DNA of 64,000 bases from contig CM049310.1 in NCBI GenBank assembly GCA_026874595.1, positions 17,274,058 to 17,338,057 on the forward strand. The letters run 5' to 3'. Positions 34,956 through 47,737 of this stretch are shown here, piece after piece. A program made the position numbers and the translations under genes. The DNA is from Sipunculus nudus. Taxonomy: Eukaryota; Annelida; Sipuncula; Golfingiida; Sipunculidae. The notes under the pieces were generated by a model. It ran no database searches and was not told the origin of the DNA. It worked only from the letters and a program-made list of their open reading frames with translations. How positions within the stretch are numbered: the stretch's first letter is position 1; the number at the start of each line of letters is the position of its first letter.

Positions 34956-35299
34956 TTTGATAAATTCCCCTTCATGTTTGTTGACCGCACTTCTGACAGC
35001 ATGAATACAAGCATGGCCTGCATACTGGACGATAACCAACTTGTATTAAATGTTCAGAGGATATGATCGACTCGTTACAACTGAGATGGATTTTCACTTT
35101 GGTGTGTGAGTTCACGTTATTCTTTTTTGTTAATTCATCACTTGTAGCCCAATGTTCAGGGTACCAGCTCTTTTACCAAAGTTACACTCTGTGCTTTTAC
35201 CACGATATCGATGCAATAGATATACGTACTATGCAGTGCATGGCTTGTGTCATTTTGTTTGTGTGACACATTTTTTTTTTTCAAATTCATTTTGGACTC

Positions 35300-35400
35300 C
35301 ACCACCAGGGCTGGCACAGAGCAAACAATCATAATCAGACCAACGACAGCGTTGCATCGCCTTGTGCCTCCAGCTCCAAACTGTAACGAGCACCACCTGC
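35300..35400 (+). repeat. Dispersed repeat with GCAGCGGTT motifs, copy 2 (partial)
   Basis: GGGCTGGCACAGAG, TAATCAGACCAA, GCATCGC and TTGTGCCTCCAGC occur in the same order and spacing as in 17410-17480 and 45470-45535. Only this middle portion is present. Confidence 0.5.
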
Positions 35401-38103
35401 TCTGTGTAGTCTGTTTCTAGGCTATGTTTAAGAGTTGTTGTAATCAGGATCTGATTTATTCATTGACATATCACATAATTATCAATTAATTTGTAAAAAA
35501 TCCCAAATTACAATGGCCACAGCTTGTTAAAATGGATATCAGTAGTTAATTTTTATAAGCTGTCCTAGCTGGCATCGTCTAACAACCCAAGACCGGCCTC
35601 CTAAGAAACTTAATAGCGTCCAATCCGTCATTGAATAATTTGAACAATTGACATGGTACTACTTGCCCAAACAGGAAGGAACCGTACTGCTAAGAAAGGG
35701 AGTGAGAGACACGATTTAGTTGGACACAATATATTGTCACCTTGCCAAAGGTGGGAGTCATTAATTTCTAGGAGGTAATTCAGTCATACTTGATAGATGT
35801 GTACATGGACCTGAAAACGCCCGCGCCATGCCCTTCCTTCTGGCCAATACACTTGACCGTAGTGCGCGGGAACTATCTCAAGCTAAGCAGACGACTGACG
35901 ATGTCTGATTACGAACTCACAGGCCTCTCAGTGCTCCCCCGTGAACCATTCAGTCAATAGCATGACAAATGGACCTGTTAATCCGTCAATCCACTTTCAT
36001 CCCACACAACATATGGCGACGTGGATTATCGTGTTAATTAAGGGAATAACGATGGGCAAATATATAGACTGTCGCTCTCAACAGCTAAGCGCTCATGGCA
36101 TTAACAGTCAGTTGAACGTTGGTGTTGTTAATGTTATACCTTTGGTCCTTTTGATGCAGAAAGTGTTTTCGACTCAGAAAGAGGGAAATTATGTTTATTT
36201 TAATTATAATGTTAATCACGAAGAAAGTCAAAAGTGCCCACCCATGTTATTTTAAATCAATTGAATTTAAGTCATTGTTTGTCCTACATTACGACTTTGC
36301 ATTTAATGTTTCTCCCAAAAAGCATGTTTCATTTTTGCTGAAAACACTCTCTCCCTCATCTCACTTCTTCAGTATACCTTTCAGGTATATTGAAAACAAT
36401 AATCGTGTATACTCGAGTTATTGTAACCGATTACTCGAAAGTTTATCGAAATATGATCTTGGGGTACTCCTTAAGATCTTCATTTTTAAACTGGTCAGTT
36501 ATCGTCATTCCTTGAGGTCCAATTTGTTTCTTACAAGCAGAAGAATATTCTTTCACTATGACGTTTTATACTATACTTCTTCACAAAAGCATTACCAGAT
36601 TCAATGTAATACCATTATTTTCAAATTGTATATGGAGCAGATGGATATTGTATGAGTAATACAAATCTGGATACTTATGGTGCTCCAGTTAAAAATAACA
36701 GATCCTATTCCCGAGTGAGGTAAAAAGGCGAGGGGCCATATTCTGTTTATGAAGGTCACTTGGTTTTATACGGTCTCTAGCAACAAGTGATTGTACCTGC
36801 AGGCTGTCCAAGACCTTCTATTCTCTTCACATATAATATATTTTTATATTCTTTCAACCAAGTGCTTCTTTTTCGAAAACAACCTTAGGACCCACATTTT
36901 TCTTTATTATGATAACTGCCTGACTATTAGTATCTAAAATTCTCTTTGCCGCTGTAGAACTTTCAACCAATAGTTTTACCGTCACCTGGTCCTTCCTGTG
37001 ATCTTGATCGTGACGTCCCTCTGGCACTTATAGTCATTTTTCAAAGTAAGTTGACATTTTGACAAAAATACTTGAAACATGATTTAATTCATAGAGCAGA
37101 GAGATGAAACTGAGACGCAAAAGGGCCATTTAAACAGTTATATACAGTGAATATTTTTGTGTTTACACTCGTTATACACAATATTGTTAGTTTATTTTAC
37201 TCTTAACCCTAAAAGAGAGAACGAGGAAAATGGGCATTTGTGTACAGGGTTTCAAATACGCTCAGACCATAATTATGGAGAGTTAACTTGGATTTAGAGT
37301 CCAAATGACAAGCCTCCATGTACAATATGGAGGGGTAATGTAATAATGAATAGTTTTGAAAGTGTTTAACTTTAGTATCGTGTCTTTATATTATTGTATA
37401 CCCTCTTATTGTTCAATTATATGACATCTAGGTGTCAGCTATCAGTTGTCAGCGCAGTGCTTGCACATTTGTTCTCTTTGTGGAAGTGGAAAAATGTGAC
37501 TGCTACAATGTTAGGATTGTTAGGATTAAGGTCAAGGCGATGCTCTCTGGGTCGCGCTTTCTGCTAAGTGAAGATAAAGAATAACCTAATGAAGGTTCAG
37601 CCCGATAAACAAGTTCAACTATGCATACCCTGTATACGAGTGTTAACATGGCAAAAGGCGTAACATAAATATTGCTGAATTATTATTATTTCAATTAGCT
37701 TCGTACACGTCCTTTTATTTCTGCAAATCTTTGTATAACCAGCCCTCTGGTTTATGATGTCTGAATAACCATTCTGGTACGACATTTCTTGTGCCGTGGT
37801 AAAGGATTAGTTAGGCTGATTAGTTAGGCTTATATAATATCAATGACAGGCCAGCTTCAACCAGCCACTGACTGTACCTTTGTGGTTATTATGACCTTTC
37901 TTTCTTTGTTACTAACCTCACCCCGAGGTGAGAATGCAGTCTGAGCAGGCATAATAACTGCTTAAGGGTGCTCCCTTGTGGCTTAATTAATTTAGACTTC
38001 GGCCAGGATTCTTAAAGAGGAAGGCGGTCTTTGAAACGCCTGTGAGCACCTAATCTAAGTCATATTACGCTAATAAGATCCATCCATTTGTCAATTTATC
38101 TTT

Positions 38104-38171
38104 ATGGGTGGGGGGTGGGGATGACTCGCAGGGTAGGGAGATGACTCGCAAGGATGCGGGGGGGGGGGGTG
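38104..38171 (+). repeat. G-rich tract with GATGACTCGCA repeats
   Basis: Runs of three or more G recur here (GGGTGGGGGGTGGGG, GGGTAGGG and a final run of about 12 G). GATGACTCGCA occurs twice, 18-20 bp apart. The arrangement could form a G-quadruplex on the plus strand. Confidence 0.7.
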
Positions 38172-38212
38172 ACGCATGGAAGGGTAATCAAAATTAAAAA
38201 AAAAGACATGTT

Positions 38213-38245
<33 letters not shown>

Positions 38246-39057
38246 GTATATATATATATATATAATATTTATTTACTTCTTATTGTCTGTGTAATACATA
38301 TCAAATACATGTATATAATAATTAAGTGTAAGTTTTAAAAAAAAGGTATATGTTAATTCTAAACAAATTAGATATAAATATTTCACAGTAAACTCATAAT
38401 TGGAACCAATATTATTCTCTGAGTAGTATAAGGGGGATGGGGGGTGGATAATTACATTGAAAACCCCCCACCCCCTTGTCAAAAAAAGGGGGGGATATAT
38501 ACCCCCATCCCCCTATATGACGCCCCTGCACCAGTGAGTACCTGGAAGTATATAAGAAACGATATGATATATAGCGTTCTAAGAAGAAGTTTCATTAAAT
38601 TCCTCTGGTTTTTATATTCTCCCTCGTTATGTAATAGCATATTTTAATCGGAGATGTTTATGTCACCTTTAAAGTGACACCTGCCATATCTTCCATGAAA
38701 TATACATTTAACATAAATATGCAAACATTCATATGTGTGAACGTTAATAAAATGCATATTAAAAATGTATGAACAACGCTATAATTGTGTATATAGATGA
38801 CTGTATAGATTTTATTGGAGACACATGTTTGATTAGTGTCGTAGACGTTCGCTCGATCAAGGGATTGTTCCAACGTTACGTTGCATGGTCGAAAACTCCC
38901 AATTAAGGAGAGATTCAATTGTTTTATCTACTGTTGTTATAAGAGTTCTACTGCACAGACTCGGACTCACAAGAGCAGTGGCGCATCCAGGATTTGAAAA
39001 TGGAGGGGTCGCAGCCCTAAAGTCGGGAAGAGGGTTGTTCTGCGTCTTTCAGACATG

Positions 39058-39058
<1 letters not shown>

Positions 39059-39106
<48 letters not shown>
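39059..39106. repeat. (TA)n microsatellite
   Basis: About 46 bp of alternating TA. Confidence 0.95.
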
Positions 39107-39108
<2 letters not shown>

Positions 39109-41116
39109 TAAATCCTTTTTATCAGATTATATCGATGTTCCGCATAGCCCATTTAGTAGGAAGCAAGCATAGTTTGAACACAATGCATGGATGTAAAATT
39201 GTCTCCTACTTAACATATAAAGTATTGTTAGATCGTGCATTATTATAATGAACATAATTAGTAATTTTGTATCCAATTTATTTTGGTAATTATGTTAACC
39301 GTAGGACCCTCACCTATATATAATACATTTTTTTTTTGTTCAACAGAAAAATACATGCATTAATAAGTGTAGTGTTGTAACGTAATTGCAATTTTTAAAC
39401 ACAACATTGCCAACACACATGTTATAGAACTGTAATGGATGAACTTTTATATGTCACTGAATATGTCGAAGGTGACTGCATCTATTTTTCATGTGAAGCT
39501 TCTGATAATGAATTTCACAATAAAGGTCTTTCATAGATAAATTATTTTGCACCAATTCAGTTCGAACTGGAGCCTGTTGGAGCTAAAAAGTAATAAAGAT
39601 AGTCTGAACTCAGGTAATTAAAGCACATAAACACATAAAAAAATAGTTTGAAAAATACTCATTGACTGTTATTTTCATGCCATTTTAAGGTTAATATTAA
39701 TTTATTATTGAAAATGGAGCTTTCAAACATCAAGCCTGGCCATCCTGCTCCAGTGACAGTGGCTGGGTATTTTGAGGTGATTTAATTACCCCATATTCAA
39801 GAAACAGGAAGCTTTTCTATATTCTTTGTGTATTCGAGGGTAAATTTTAAAAAAATTAGGCATAACAAGGGTCTGGTGAAAGAAAAATAGCTTGCATGGA
39901 TTGTTTACCAGTTTTATTGTTAAGGAAAACTTACATAAACATGGGTGAATTTGTAGTAAGGGCCTTACGCAATAAGTAATATTTTCTAAGCATGTGCATA
40001 TAGAATTTAAACAGGAGGTGTTTCCTTGAAATGTTTCAAATTTTGATTTGGATGTATAACAGCTGAGACTTAGCTGAGGTAATCCGGGCCGTCCCAAAGT
40101 GCCTATACAAACAGAAGAGATTTGTTTCGAATAGAAACGACCTCTGGTGGAAGGGTGTATTAAGAGTTAGATTGGTACCATATGATCCTATTTGTCAAAG
40201 TTGAAAGAATAAATGAGACGTTGTCTCCGTGTACTTGATAAGATGCGCTTTATAAGACGGACCATCTAATCGCGTTTTAAGTACAACCAGAGATGGTTAA
40301 AAGATATAAGCAATTCGCAGTCATACAACAACGTTACAGTGGGCGCTGACTATGGCAGATCTCTGCCTATAACAGACCTTTGTCCTTAGTCTGTCATGTA
40401 TAATTTGAAAAATATCGGAGAGCTATGCCTTGTGGTCGCCGGCGGGTCCAACGTGGGCAGGCCTGGTCTTACCACGGCCAACGCTGGTTAACACCCCGTA
40501 TAATCTTGGGCTTATTGGAACAAGGTGGCCCTAGCACCTTAGAGTAATACTCCAGACAGGAACAACCCACAACAGATTCCGAATGACACCTATTCATTCA
40601 CTGCATAATTGATTCAGTAACATGTCGAATTTACACCCCCAACATAATCATATTGGTTTGGTGTAAAGGATTTGGATCAAATTTTCGTTCCTTTATTGAC
40701 TCCGTTATGAATGACATGTTCAAGGTTATCTGAAAGGAGCTTCTTTTTATTCACCTCACTTTTCACATTTTGATATGCATATTACATTTCGAAATTTTCA
40801 TGGATTTTTAACTCATCTGTGAGCTTTAGCCACATCGTCCTTTTGCTGTTAACAACAATTCTGGGTACTGGTACTAGATAAAACAAGAGGTAGTCGGAGA
40901 CCACATACCTCCGCCAGGATAATCCTCATCAAACCTACACAGCTGACACGCTTCAGCAACCCCATTCCAGGTAACCGCCCTAAAAATGCCACATGCAACA
41001 ACGGAATAGAAACATTTGAATTGAAAATTTATCATAGTGATTCAGATTAGATGATCCTTGGTCGTTATCCTTACCATCCACAACTTCTGTTCAGAACTGT
41101 GTGTGTGTTAATTTAC

Positions 41117-42874
41117 CAGGGTTGGGTATCGCCCAAAATTCGGTATTGCAATTTATTGCGATACGGAGTAGCGTATTGCAATTCGTATTGTACGCTCTTT
41201 ACACAGCGCTTTACCTATAGGCCTACTACCTATATCGTAAGCGCTGTTTGTTTTGACCTCGTATCCTGAATCTCTACACCAGAGGGGAGCACTGTTTTTT
41301 TGTTCCAATCAGATGAGACCTTGTGCTGGAAGAGAAAACGGTTTACCAGCCAAGCGAGGAATACACGGAGCTAATGATGTTCTTTTCGTTTTGAGTGACA
41401 GCTCATCGCCCCGGCAACCGTGAGAACAGGCCACAGGCTCAGAGAGAGGCCCCACACATTGTTTCTGGGCGGAGCCTGATGCCTGTCAAGTGTTTGTTGA
41501 CTGGCATCTGGTTGGCTGCTAGTCACAACAGCAGATTTTCAGCAGACAGGCCTTCCACCTGGAAGTGCATCATAAAAGGTCATATCAGGCAGCGTGAAAA
41601 TCAGTAGCTTTTTAAGAAGCGCAAGATTTCCGCTGCCTCGGGAGCGTATTCGTCTTGCGATATTTTCATTTTATTAAATTGATGGGAAACACTGCCTTGT
41701 ATCACATCAATGGACTGCCGTTCTCAAACAGTAGTACTGTTAATGTCACACTTTCTCTTAATGAGATTATCATAAAATGTGCGATTGGAAAATAAATGAA
41801 TTATTATGACAGTGTTTACGCTCCCGAGGCAGCGGAAATCTTGCGCTTCTAAAGAAGCAACTGATTTTCACGCTGCCTGCTTTGAACTTATATGATACAT
41901 TCAGACACAAGATGGCGGTGCGTTGTCCGCTGAAAAAAAAATGTGCGTATGATGTGACAAGCAGCCAACCAGATGCCAATAAACAAACGCTCGACAGGCA
42001 TACTGGCTCCGCCCATAGCTGCGCTTCAAGGCCGCTTAATGACAGTTTATGGTCGAATTTTAATTGCTCCTTCTGCATTCTCGCATCATCGACCGATTCG
42101 ATTATGACATTATGACTGTGTTAGCGTAGCCATGTATCTGCTGTCTGCAGAACTGAAACCAGCCAGCGAGGTGTGCACGCAGCCTTTGTTGTTACGTTTC
42201 GTTTGAATTACAGCTCACCGGCCGGGATTCCTTTGTGCTCAAGGCCCAAGCAAACCACGTCTGGGGCCATTCTCTCTGAGCCTGTGGCCTGTTCAGACGG
42301 TTAGCGGGGCGATGAGCTGTCACTCAAAACTAAATGAACAACATTGGCTCGGTATATTCCTCGCTTGGCTGTGTCTTCCAGCACAAGGTCTCATCTGATT
42401 GGACAAAATACAGTGCTCCCCTCTGGTGTAGCAATTCCGGACACGAGGTCATAACAAACAGCGCTTATGATATACGTAGTAGGCCTTTAGGGAAAGCGCT
42501 GTGTAAAAGCGTAGACAGTGTTCAGCTCGTCCTTCTTGTCGCTGTATGGAAATATTTCTCGTATATCAATAAGTAATCGGGCAGACATGCACATTTCCTT
42601 TGAAGGATCTTTGGTATATCAGGCCTACTTGGACATTCCTATTAAAACTTTAAAACGGTAGCAGCTATCACTTTAGGCCTGTCATTTATCCCAACCCATT
42701 CAGATGTCTAACTTTGTATTAAACAGAAACATTTTTTATAACACCAAAAATACAATTTTAGGCATGTCTAGCAAAAATATAGAAAAAAATTCGATATTTG
42801 AAAACTGTATCGCGATACTCAATGTGCGATTCACCGTATATACCGATATATCGATATAATAACCCACACCCCTA
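41117..42874. mobile_element. Large palindromic hAT-like non-autonomous element
   Basis: The left end is CAGGGTTGGGTATCG and the right end, read inward on the minus strand, is TAGGGGTGTGGGTTAT. Both are hAT-like termini and both lead into ATCGCGATAC-type repeats. Flanking 8-bp sequences TAATTTAC (41109-41116) and TCAATTAC (42875-42882) agree at 6 of 8 positions, the duplication length expected for hAT. Left-arm blocks (TTTACACAGCGCTTTACC, AGGCCTACTACCTATA, GAGTGACAGCTCATCGCC, GAAGCGCAAGATTTCCGCTG) recur inverted in the right arm (41815-42540). The whole 1.76 kb is thus an imperfect palindrome around about 41730. No transposase is present; open frames of 70-102 codons inside are incidental. 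Confidence 0.7.
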
Positions 42875-42882
42875 TCAATTAC

Positions 42883-45299
42883 ACATAGACTAAACCAAAA
42901 ACCAAGGTTACAACACAATACTTCTAGTCACCTATACCGGAGGTATGGTAAGAGGTAAACCATTATGTAACGATGAGTAACCCTTCTATGTTTGCCAAAT
43001 GAGTTGACAGTGAGAGCACATGAACATGGTCATTTCTGTTAAAACATATGCAATTGTCCTCTTTTACTCGGGTTTTGTGCATTTGTATCACTTTGAAAAG
43101 ATAAGTGTATGAAAAAGAGGTAGCAATGCAGTTTGTCCACTCTAACTTCTTTCTCTCAGATAGGATCTCTGTGAGTCCACATGTATTACAAGTGATGCAA
43201 TTCGCTTAACCCAGAGACACCAGCTGTAATTATGACAAACCCTATAACATCTTGTCCGTTCACACGATGTCATGTGACCGACGAGGTCATCAGTCAAGAC
43301 CGACTTGGCCAGAATAACGTCCTCCCATAGTTTATCTTTTTATTTTATACCTCTGGACAAAAATGATCAACTTCGCCGAGAATTGCTACATCACTTTCGA
43401 ACAAATACCGACTAGTGAAAAATTGACACGCTGAAATTAAATTAGTTAAAAAGACTTAAAAGACTTAAATCTTTCCCTCACCAGATAACCCCCCTCTTAA
43501 TTTTTTCCGCTGTTGGTTATTTAAAAAATGACGTATAAAACATATTACATATTTGAAGGTAGAGTCATTATCTGAAAAACTAATCAAGTCGCAAATATGA
43601 ATAACATTTTGATTTTATTGAACTTGATCCATACGCTTTTCGAAGCGCATTACATACAAAATTACATACAAGCATAATAATATAAAGAGATCTGACATAA
43701 TTTGAGAAATAAAGAAGAACAACTTGCAACAGGTATAAGTAAATATAAAAAGTTAAAAATAAAATGTTTTTAGGGAGTAATCTGAACTCATGAGGGAAAT
43801 GATGAAATCAATATCAAATAACCCCAGGTGGTAATCTGAAATCGATTTCACCCTACCCCCAGTTAACTGAATGCTAAGTTTCCGGTGGTAGTTCAAAATC
43901 ACCTTTCCATGCCTGGTGTGATTTTCATGGTTCGACTCACCAGCAGGTTAACCGAGAACTATTACACCAAACGACGCTCCGAGGACTTACACGTGACAGA
44001 ACGACAGCATATATAAATCAATCACAATGGGGTTTCTATCTTACAGATTCTTCTGGGTGCCATAAATCGTCTACTGTCTGATAGATTTCATCTTTTAATC
44101 CCAAGTGAGGGAACTGTGAAGGTGTCGCTTCCTTGCATCAACAGGCAACCCAGGGCGCAGAGCGGTTTCTCCGTAGATTGTTCGGCTCCTGAATTAGGTC
44201 CCGTGTCACTTTACATGCTGCCAGCTTAAACTTTCTTAATTCACACATCGTTTATTCAACAAGACTTTTGTGCGAATGTCATACACAGGTTTAGCCACAC
44301 CAAGGGAATAACTGTACAACCTAACCACAGCTCCTATATTATTAGAACGAATGTATTTTGTTACTAGGGTTTAAGTATCTTCAGAGACCCAGTAGTTCTA
44401 TTAATAAACATTTTCATACAAGCTGTTTGACATAATACTGCCACTACTATTACTCTATTACCACTACTGCTGGGTATGGACAATTAAGCAAATTAGTATA
44501 TTCTATATTAAGCAACATAATCATTAATGTAGCAAGGAATATTTCATTTTTATTACAAGCTACTATACAGACTGGAGTAAGTGCTCTGTATATCTATATT
44601 AATCTAAATCATGCAGTTTATGCTCAGCTGATTTTCAGTCATGCTTAGCTATAGCGATAGCGATCTGCTTCTCTCCGTCGCCATTTCGTCCGATAAACCT
44701 AAAACATTCTCGCTAAAAGCTCTTAGTGAAACATTTGAACAAAACCGAAATTGGCACACCATTACCTATTTTCTGCAATTTACAAAGATGAAAACATGAT
44801 TTTAAGGACTTTAAAGTCAGACTTTTCTTAATATTGTTCAAATACTTAATTGGACCTAAAAATCGAAAACATGTACACAAAAATTCCAAATGTCCCTTTC
44901 AGATTGCATAATTTGGTCGAAGGAGTCGCAAATGTCGCAGCTGGAAAGGTGCCAGTCTCCACGTTTTCTGCGACTGCTCGCGGTAGTAGATGATCGCGGC
45001 TGGTGTGACTTGGGTTTGCTTCATGTTCGTCACACGGAAGTCTGAAGATGCGTTAAGGGTCCGATTACCAAAACAAGGTATGTTTTGTATACACGGTGTT
45101 ATTTTTTTTCTCCTAAAATAGTTTGGTATCTGCCAATATTACGTTCTAAAGCTGTGTGCTGTTCTGTACCGAATGGGTAATAAGCTTGGACCAACAGGTG
45201 GATAAGAGAATCAAAATGTAAACGTAGTCGGCCGTGCCGCGCGACTTCACAAATCACATTCCAACCGGGGTTTGTTCTGCGTTTCTTCTTTCAGGTTAC
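42883..45299. other. Unassigned intergenic DNA
   Basis: About 2.4 kb with no gene. The only structured piece is the inverted stem-loop family fragment at 44628-44700. Confidence 0.5.
44628..44700 (-). repeat. Inverted copy of the stem-loop repeat family
   Basis: On the minus strand this reads CTATAGCTAAGCATGACTGA followed by AAATCAGCTGAGC, a close match to 381-411. It is preceded by a degenerate GGACGAAATGGCGACGG-like stretch in the place of the GGACAGACGG tract of the first copy. Confidence 0.6.
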
Positions 45300-45640
45300 T
45301 TATCTTTATTTGGGAGTTGTCTCGCATCCACAGTATCGAATCTAGTCACGTGGTCTTGTTTAAGCTCCTCACGCAGCGGTTATACGCTGCTGTGGTACAA
45401 GATTTCATTTCGTGTAACCGCTGCTTTGTGTGGCATTTGAGTTTTGTTCTGGGTAAAGTCACCAGGGCGCACACAGAACAAAGAACTGTAATCAGACAAA
45501 TGAGTGCATCGCATTTTGCATCCAGCTTAATTATTCAAACATACGACAAATTTTAAATATGCGTTTGGCTGATGACGCTGGTTCTGGCACAGGCCAAGAA
45601 TCAGATTAACGAGATCAGAGAGCGGGGTTCCCGGCGTCCT
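45300..45640 (+). repeat. Dispersed repeat with GCAGCGGTT motifs, copy 3
   Basis: CTCACGCAGCGGTTATACGC (45369) and GTAACCGCTGC (45414) form an inverted pair as in 17342-17395. They are followed by CACACAGAACAAAGAACTGT, AATCAGACAAATGAG and GCATCGCATT, as in the first copy. The two open frames covering it (68 and 94 codons) overlap in different phases and are not genes. Confidence 0.6.
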
Positions 45641-45689
45641 ACGTAGAAAAACGTAGGAATTCGCAGAAAACTGCCCACTGTGAATTGTT

Positions 45690-46210
45690 TTTACTTGCTT
45701 TAGACCTTGCTGTTCGTGATAATAATGAGACAGCAAGAGACACGCAGTCAGATTTTTACGGATAAACAACATGGGTACGATATCATCATTGCTGGACTGA
45801 TTAAAATGCATGTGTAAGAGATAAAGCGGTTGTATATAGAAACCATCTTCTCTGAAAATGATTTGAAGAAATAACACGACAATAGAAATTTAAAGTGAAA
45901 CTTTATGAACGTTAATTCGTATAAATGAAGCTCGAGGACGTAACAAAAAACGATGTTTTGGTTGTCAGTTTAGGGTAGTCTAAGGAATGTTAATAGATAC
46001 ATGTATGTTGTTGAAGGCTCATGCTCCCGAAAATGCAACTTATAGCTACCCATGTAGAAAGACGCGCTCAGGTAAATGTATTCCAAAAGTAATAAATGTT
46101 TGTCCTTAGCTTTATTGATTATCAGTGATTATGTAGTTCTGATCAAAAACGGACACCGCTCCCAGATAAAAAGGCTGTCAAACATATCTGCAAGTCTGTG
46201 GCAAAGAAAT
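45690..46210 (+). repeat. Diverged duplicated segment, copy 1
   Basis: Aligns in the same orientation with about 49330-49760. Shared ordered blocks include CATCATTGC, AAAGTGAAA, a GTTGAAGGC segment, a CCATGTAGAAAGAC/CCAATGTGGAAAGAC segment, GCTCAGG, TTGTCCT and GATTATCAG/GATTGTCATCAG. Divergence is considerable. It may be an old local duplication or two copies of an unrecognised repeat. Confidence 0.6.
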
Positions 46211-46489
46211 AACTAAAGTCTTGGTTCGTTGCTTTGTCTCTAAGCAAATTAAATAAAAATATGTACGAATTTGAGTAAAATGTGTAGAGGGTAAGAGTAA
46301 AATCGTATAACGATCCATTAAATTTTTGATGTAATCAGAATCACCATATTATTTTTAAAAAAACTTGTATACCATTATAACAAAGGACGATTCCTTTTTC
46401 TCCGTGTAGAACCCGCCCATTCGCATATATTTGTTCTCCAACTCGTCAGGTGAACCTGTGTAACTGCATGAAGCGTAACAATGTTAATA

Positions 46490-46668
46490 CAGTAAAACTT
46501 CGCCGAACGACCACCTCAATTTTGCGACCACCTCAAAATAACGACCAATTTTTACTGATCCCGAATCTTTTCTCGCTCTTTATATGTGACCTCGCTTAAA
46601 CGACTACCTCGCAAATGCAACTACTTGATCGAGGTCCCTACGGTAGTCGCAGTTTCTAGGTTTTACTG
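46490..46668 (+). mobile_element. pogo/Tigger-like MITE with CAGTAAAAC termini
   Basis: A 179-bp element with ends CAGTAAAACTTCG and GGTTTTACTG, inverted to one another. Internal GAACGACCACCTC and CGACTACCTCGC subrepeats are typical of pogo/Tigger-type MITEs. TA precedes the left end; the right flank is AA, so the TA target duplication is imperfect. There is no coding capacity. Confidence 0.65.
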
Positions 46669-47009
46669 AAACGTATTCACATGAACACATGACCTAAAAG
46701 GAGATCTTTGCGGAGCTTTGTAGGCCCCAACTACAGAACCTATTATTTTAAAGGAATCCCTATATTTTTAAATAAACTTGTTTCATGTTTTATCTCATGT
46801 TGAGATTACGAGCCCTCAACAATATGTATGCATCCCCTACTCCCAAATATTATTGATATTGTTGGGCTTCATTTAAAACATCCTATTTTCAATTTGTTTA
46901 AAACACCTACAAATTGGCTGATCAATTGTTACCATGTTTACAATGCAAATACACTTATGAAATGTAGAAATCAACACGCCTGTAAACCCCAAACAATTAC
47001 GTCAAAAGG

Positions 47010-47160
47010 TGTTCGAGTCACTGGCATCAGTTCCCATTGCTGACCCAACTTGAACGCACCTCGCATTTTAAGCGGAGTCATGTGTTTAACGCTTGAAATC
47101 GAGGGAGTAAAATTCCTTTAGAGGCATTACAATGGATATTTGTATCAATGGAGATTATTG
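47010..47160 (-). repeat. Inverted copy of the 0.8-kb tandem repeat (partial)
   Basis: On the minus strand the blocks TGCCTCTAAAGGAATTTTA, CACATGACTCCGCTT and AATGCGAGG occur in the same order as in 52930-53025, followed by a similar GGTCA...CACTGG-like segment. It is a dispersed relative of the tandem pair at 52780-54345. Confidence 0.65.
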
Positions 47161-47737
47161 GGGACCTTTGACAGCGAATTGCACGAATCCTGGGGTCCTA
47201 CACACGACATTGCTCTGTGGACATTGAGATCGAATGCAGGGAAATCCTAGAGGCGCTTCCAGAGAAAAATGTGATTATATAAATATATTAAGGCCGATAG
47301 CAATACAGCGAGATTTTCTACAATATTAACCACCGTTAATGCAACGGATCCATTGCATCTTATTTGACTGCCTGAATACTATCTAATAACAAGACATAGG
47401 ATTACACCTTTTTGACTCCAATAAGTATGTGTTTCATGGTTTCGATAGCAACTTAAATTAAATTTGGATCATTATTTTTAAACATTTACTGACATATATA
47501 CCAGTGACATACCAGCGAGTTTAGCAGGAACAGAGAAGTACAGTCGTATTGGCACTTAAATACTTCAATCGAAGCCTCGCTAACTCGAAGTAATGAGAGC
47601 CAGAATTTTGTTACATTTAATTGAAACGGGTCCACTTTGAAGAGTGACACGCTGGCATGGGGTAATAGTAACACCTGTGACACTCGTTACAAGGGCATTG
47701 AGTGGTGTGTGGTCTGTGGCTTATATTGTAGAAACTC

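Larger units (their letters stand above)
33983..41108. other. Unassigned intergenic DNA with microsatellites
   Basis: About 7 kb without a supported gene. It contains TA tracts (34885-34955, 38214-38264, 39059-39106), a repeat fragment (35300-35400), a G-rich segment (38104-38171) and a CAGTGGCGCATCCAG motif (38983-38997) that resembles CAGTGGCGGATCCAG at 60235-60249, a likely transposon terminus. The longest open frame is 154 codons on the plus strand (36191-36655). It has no recognisable domain, no supporting context and an F/Y/S-rich composition, so it is not called a gene. Confidence 0.5.

Noticed and set aside
36191-36655. 154-codon open frame on the plus strand, the longest outside the LINE
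   Set aside because: No recognisable domain, Phe/Tyr/Ser-rich composition, no supporting context or splice evidence; a frame of this size is plausible by chance in a 64-kb window.
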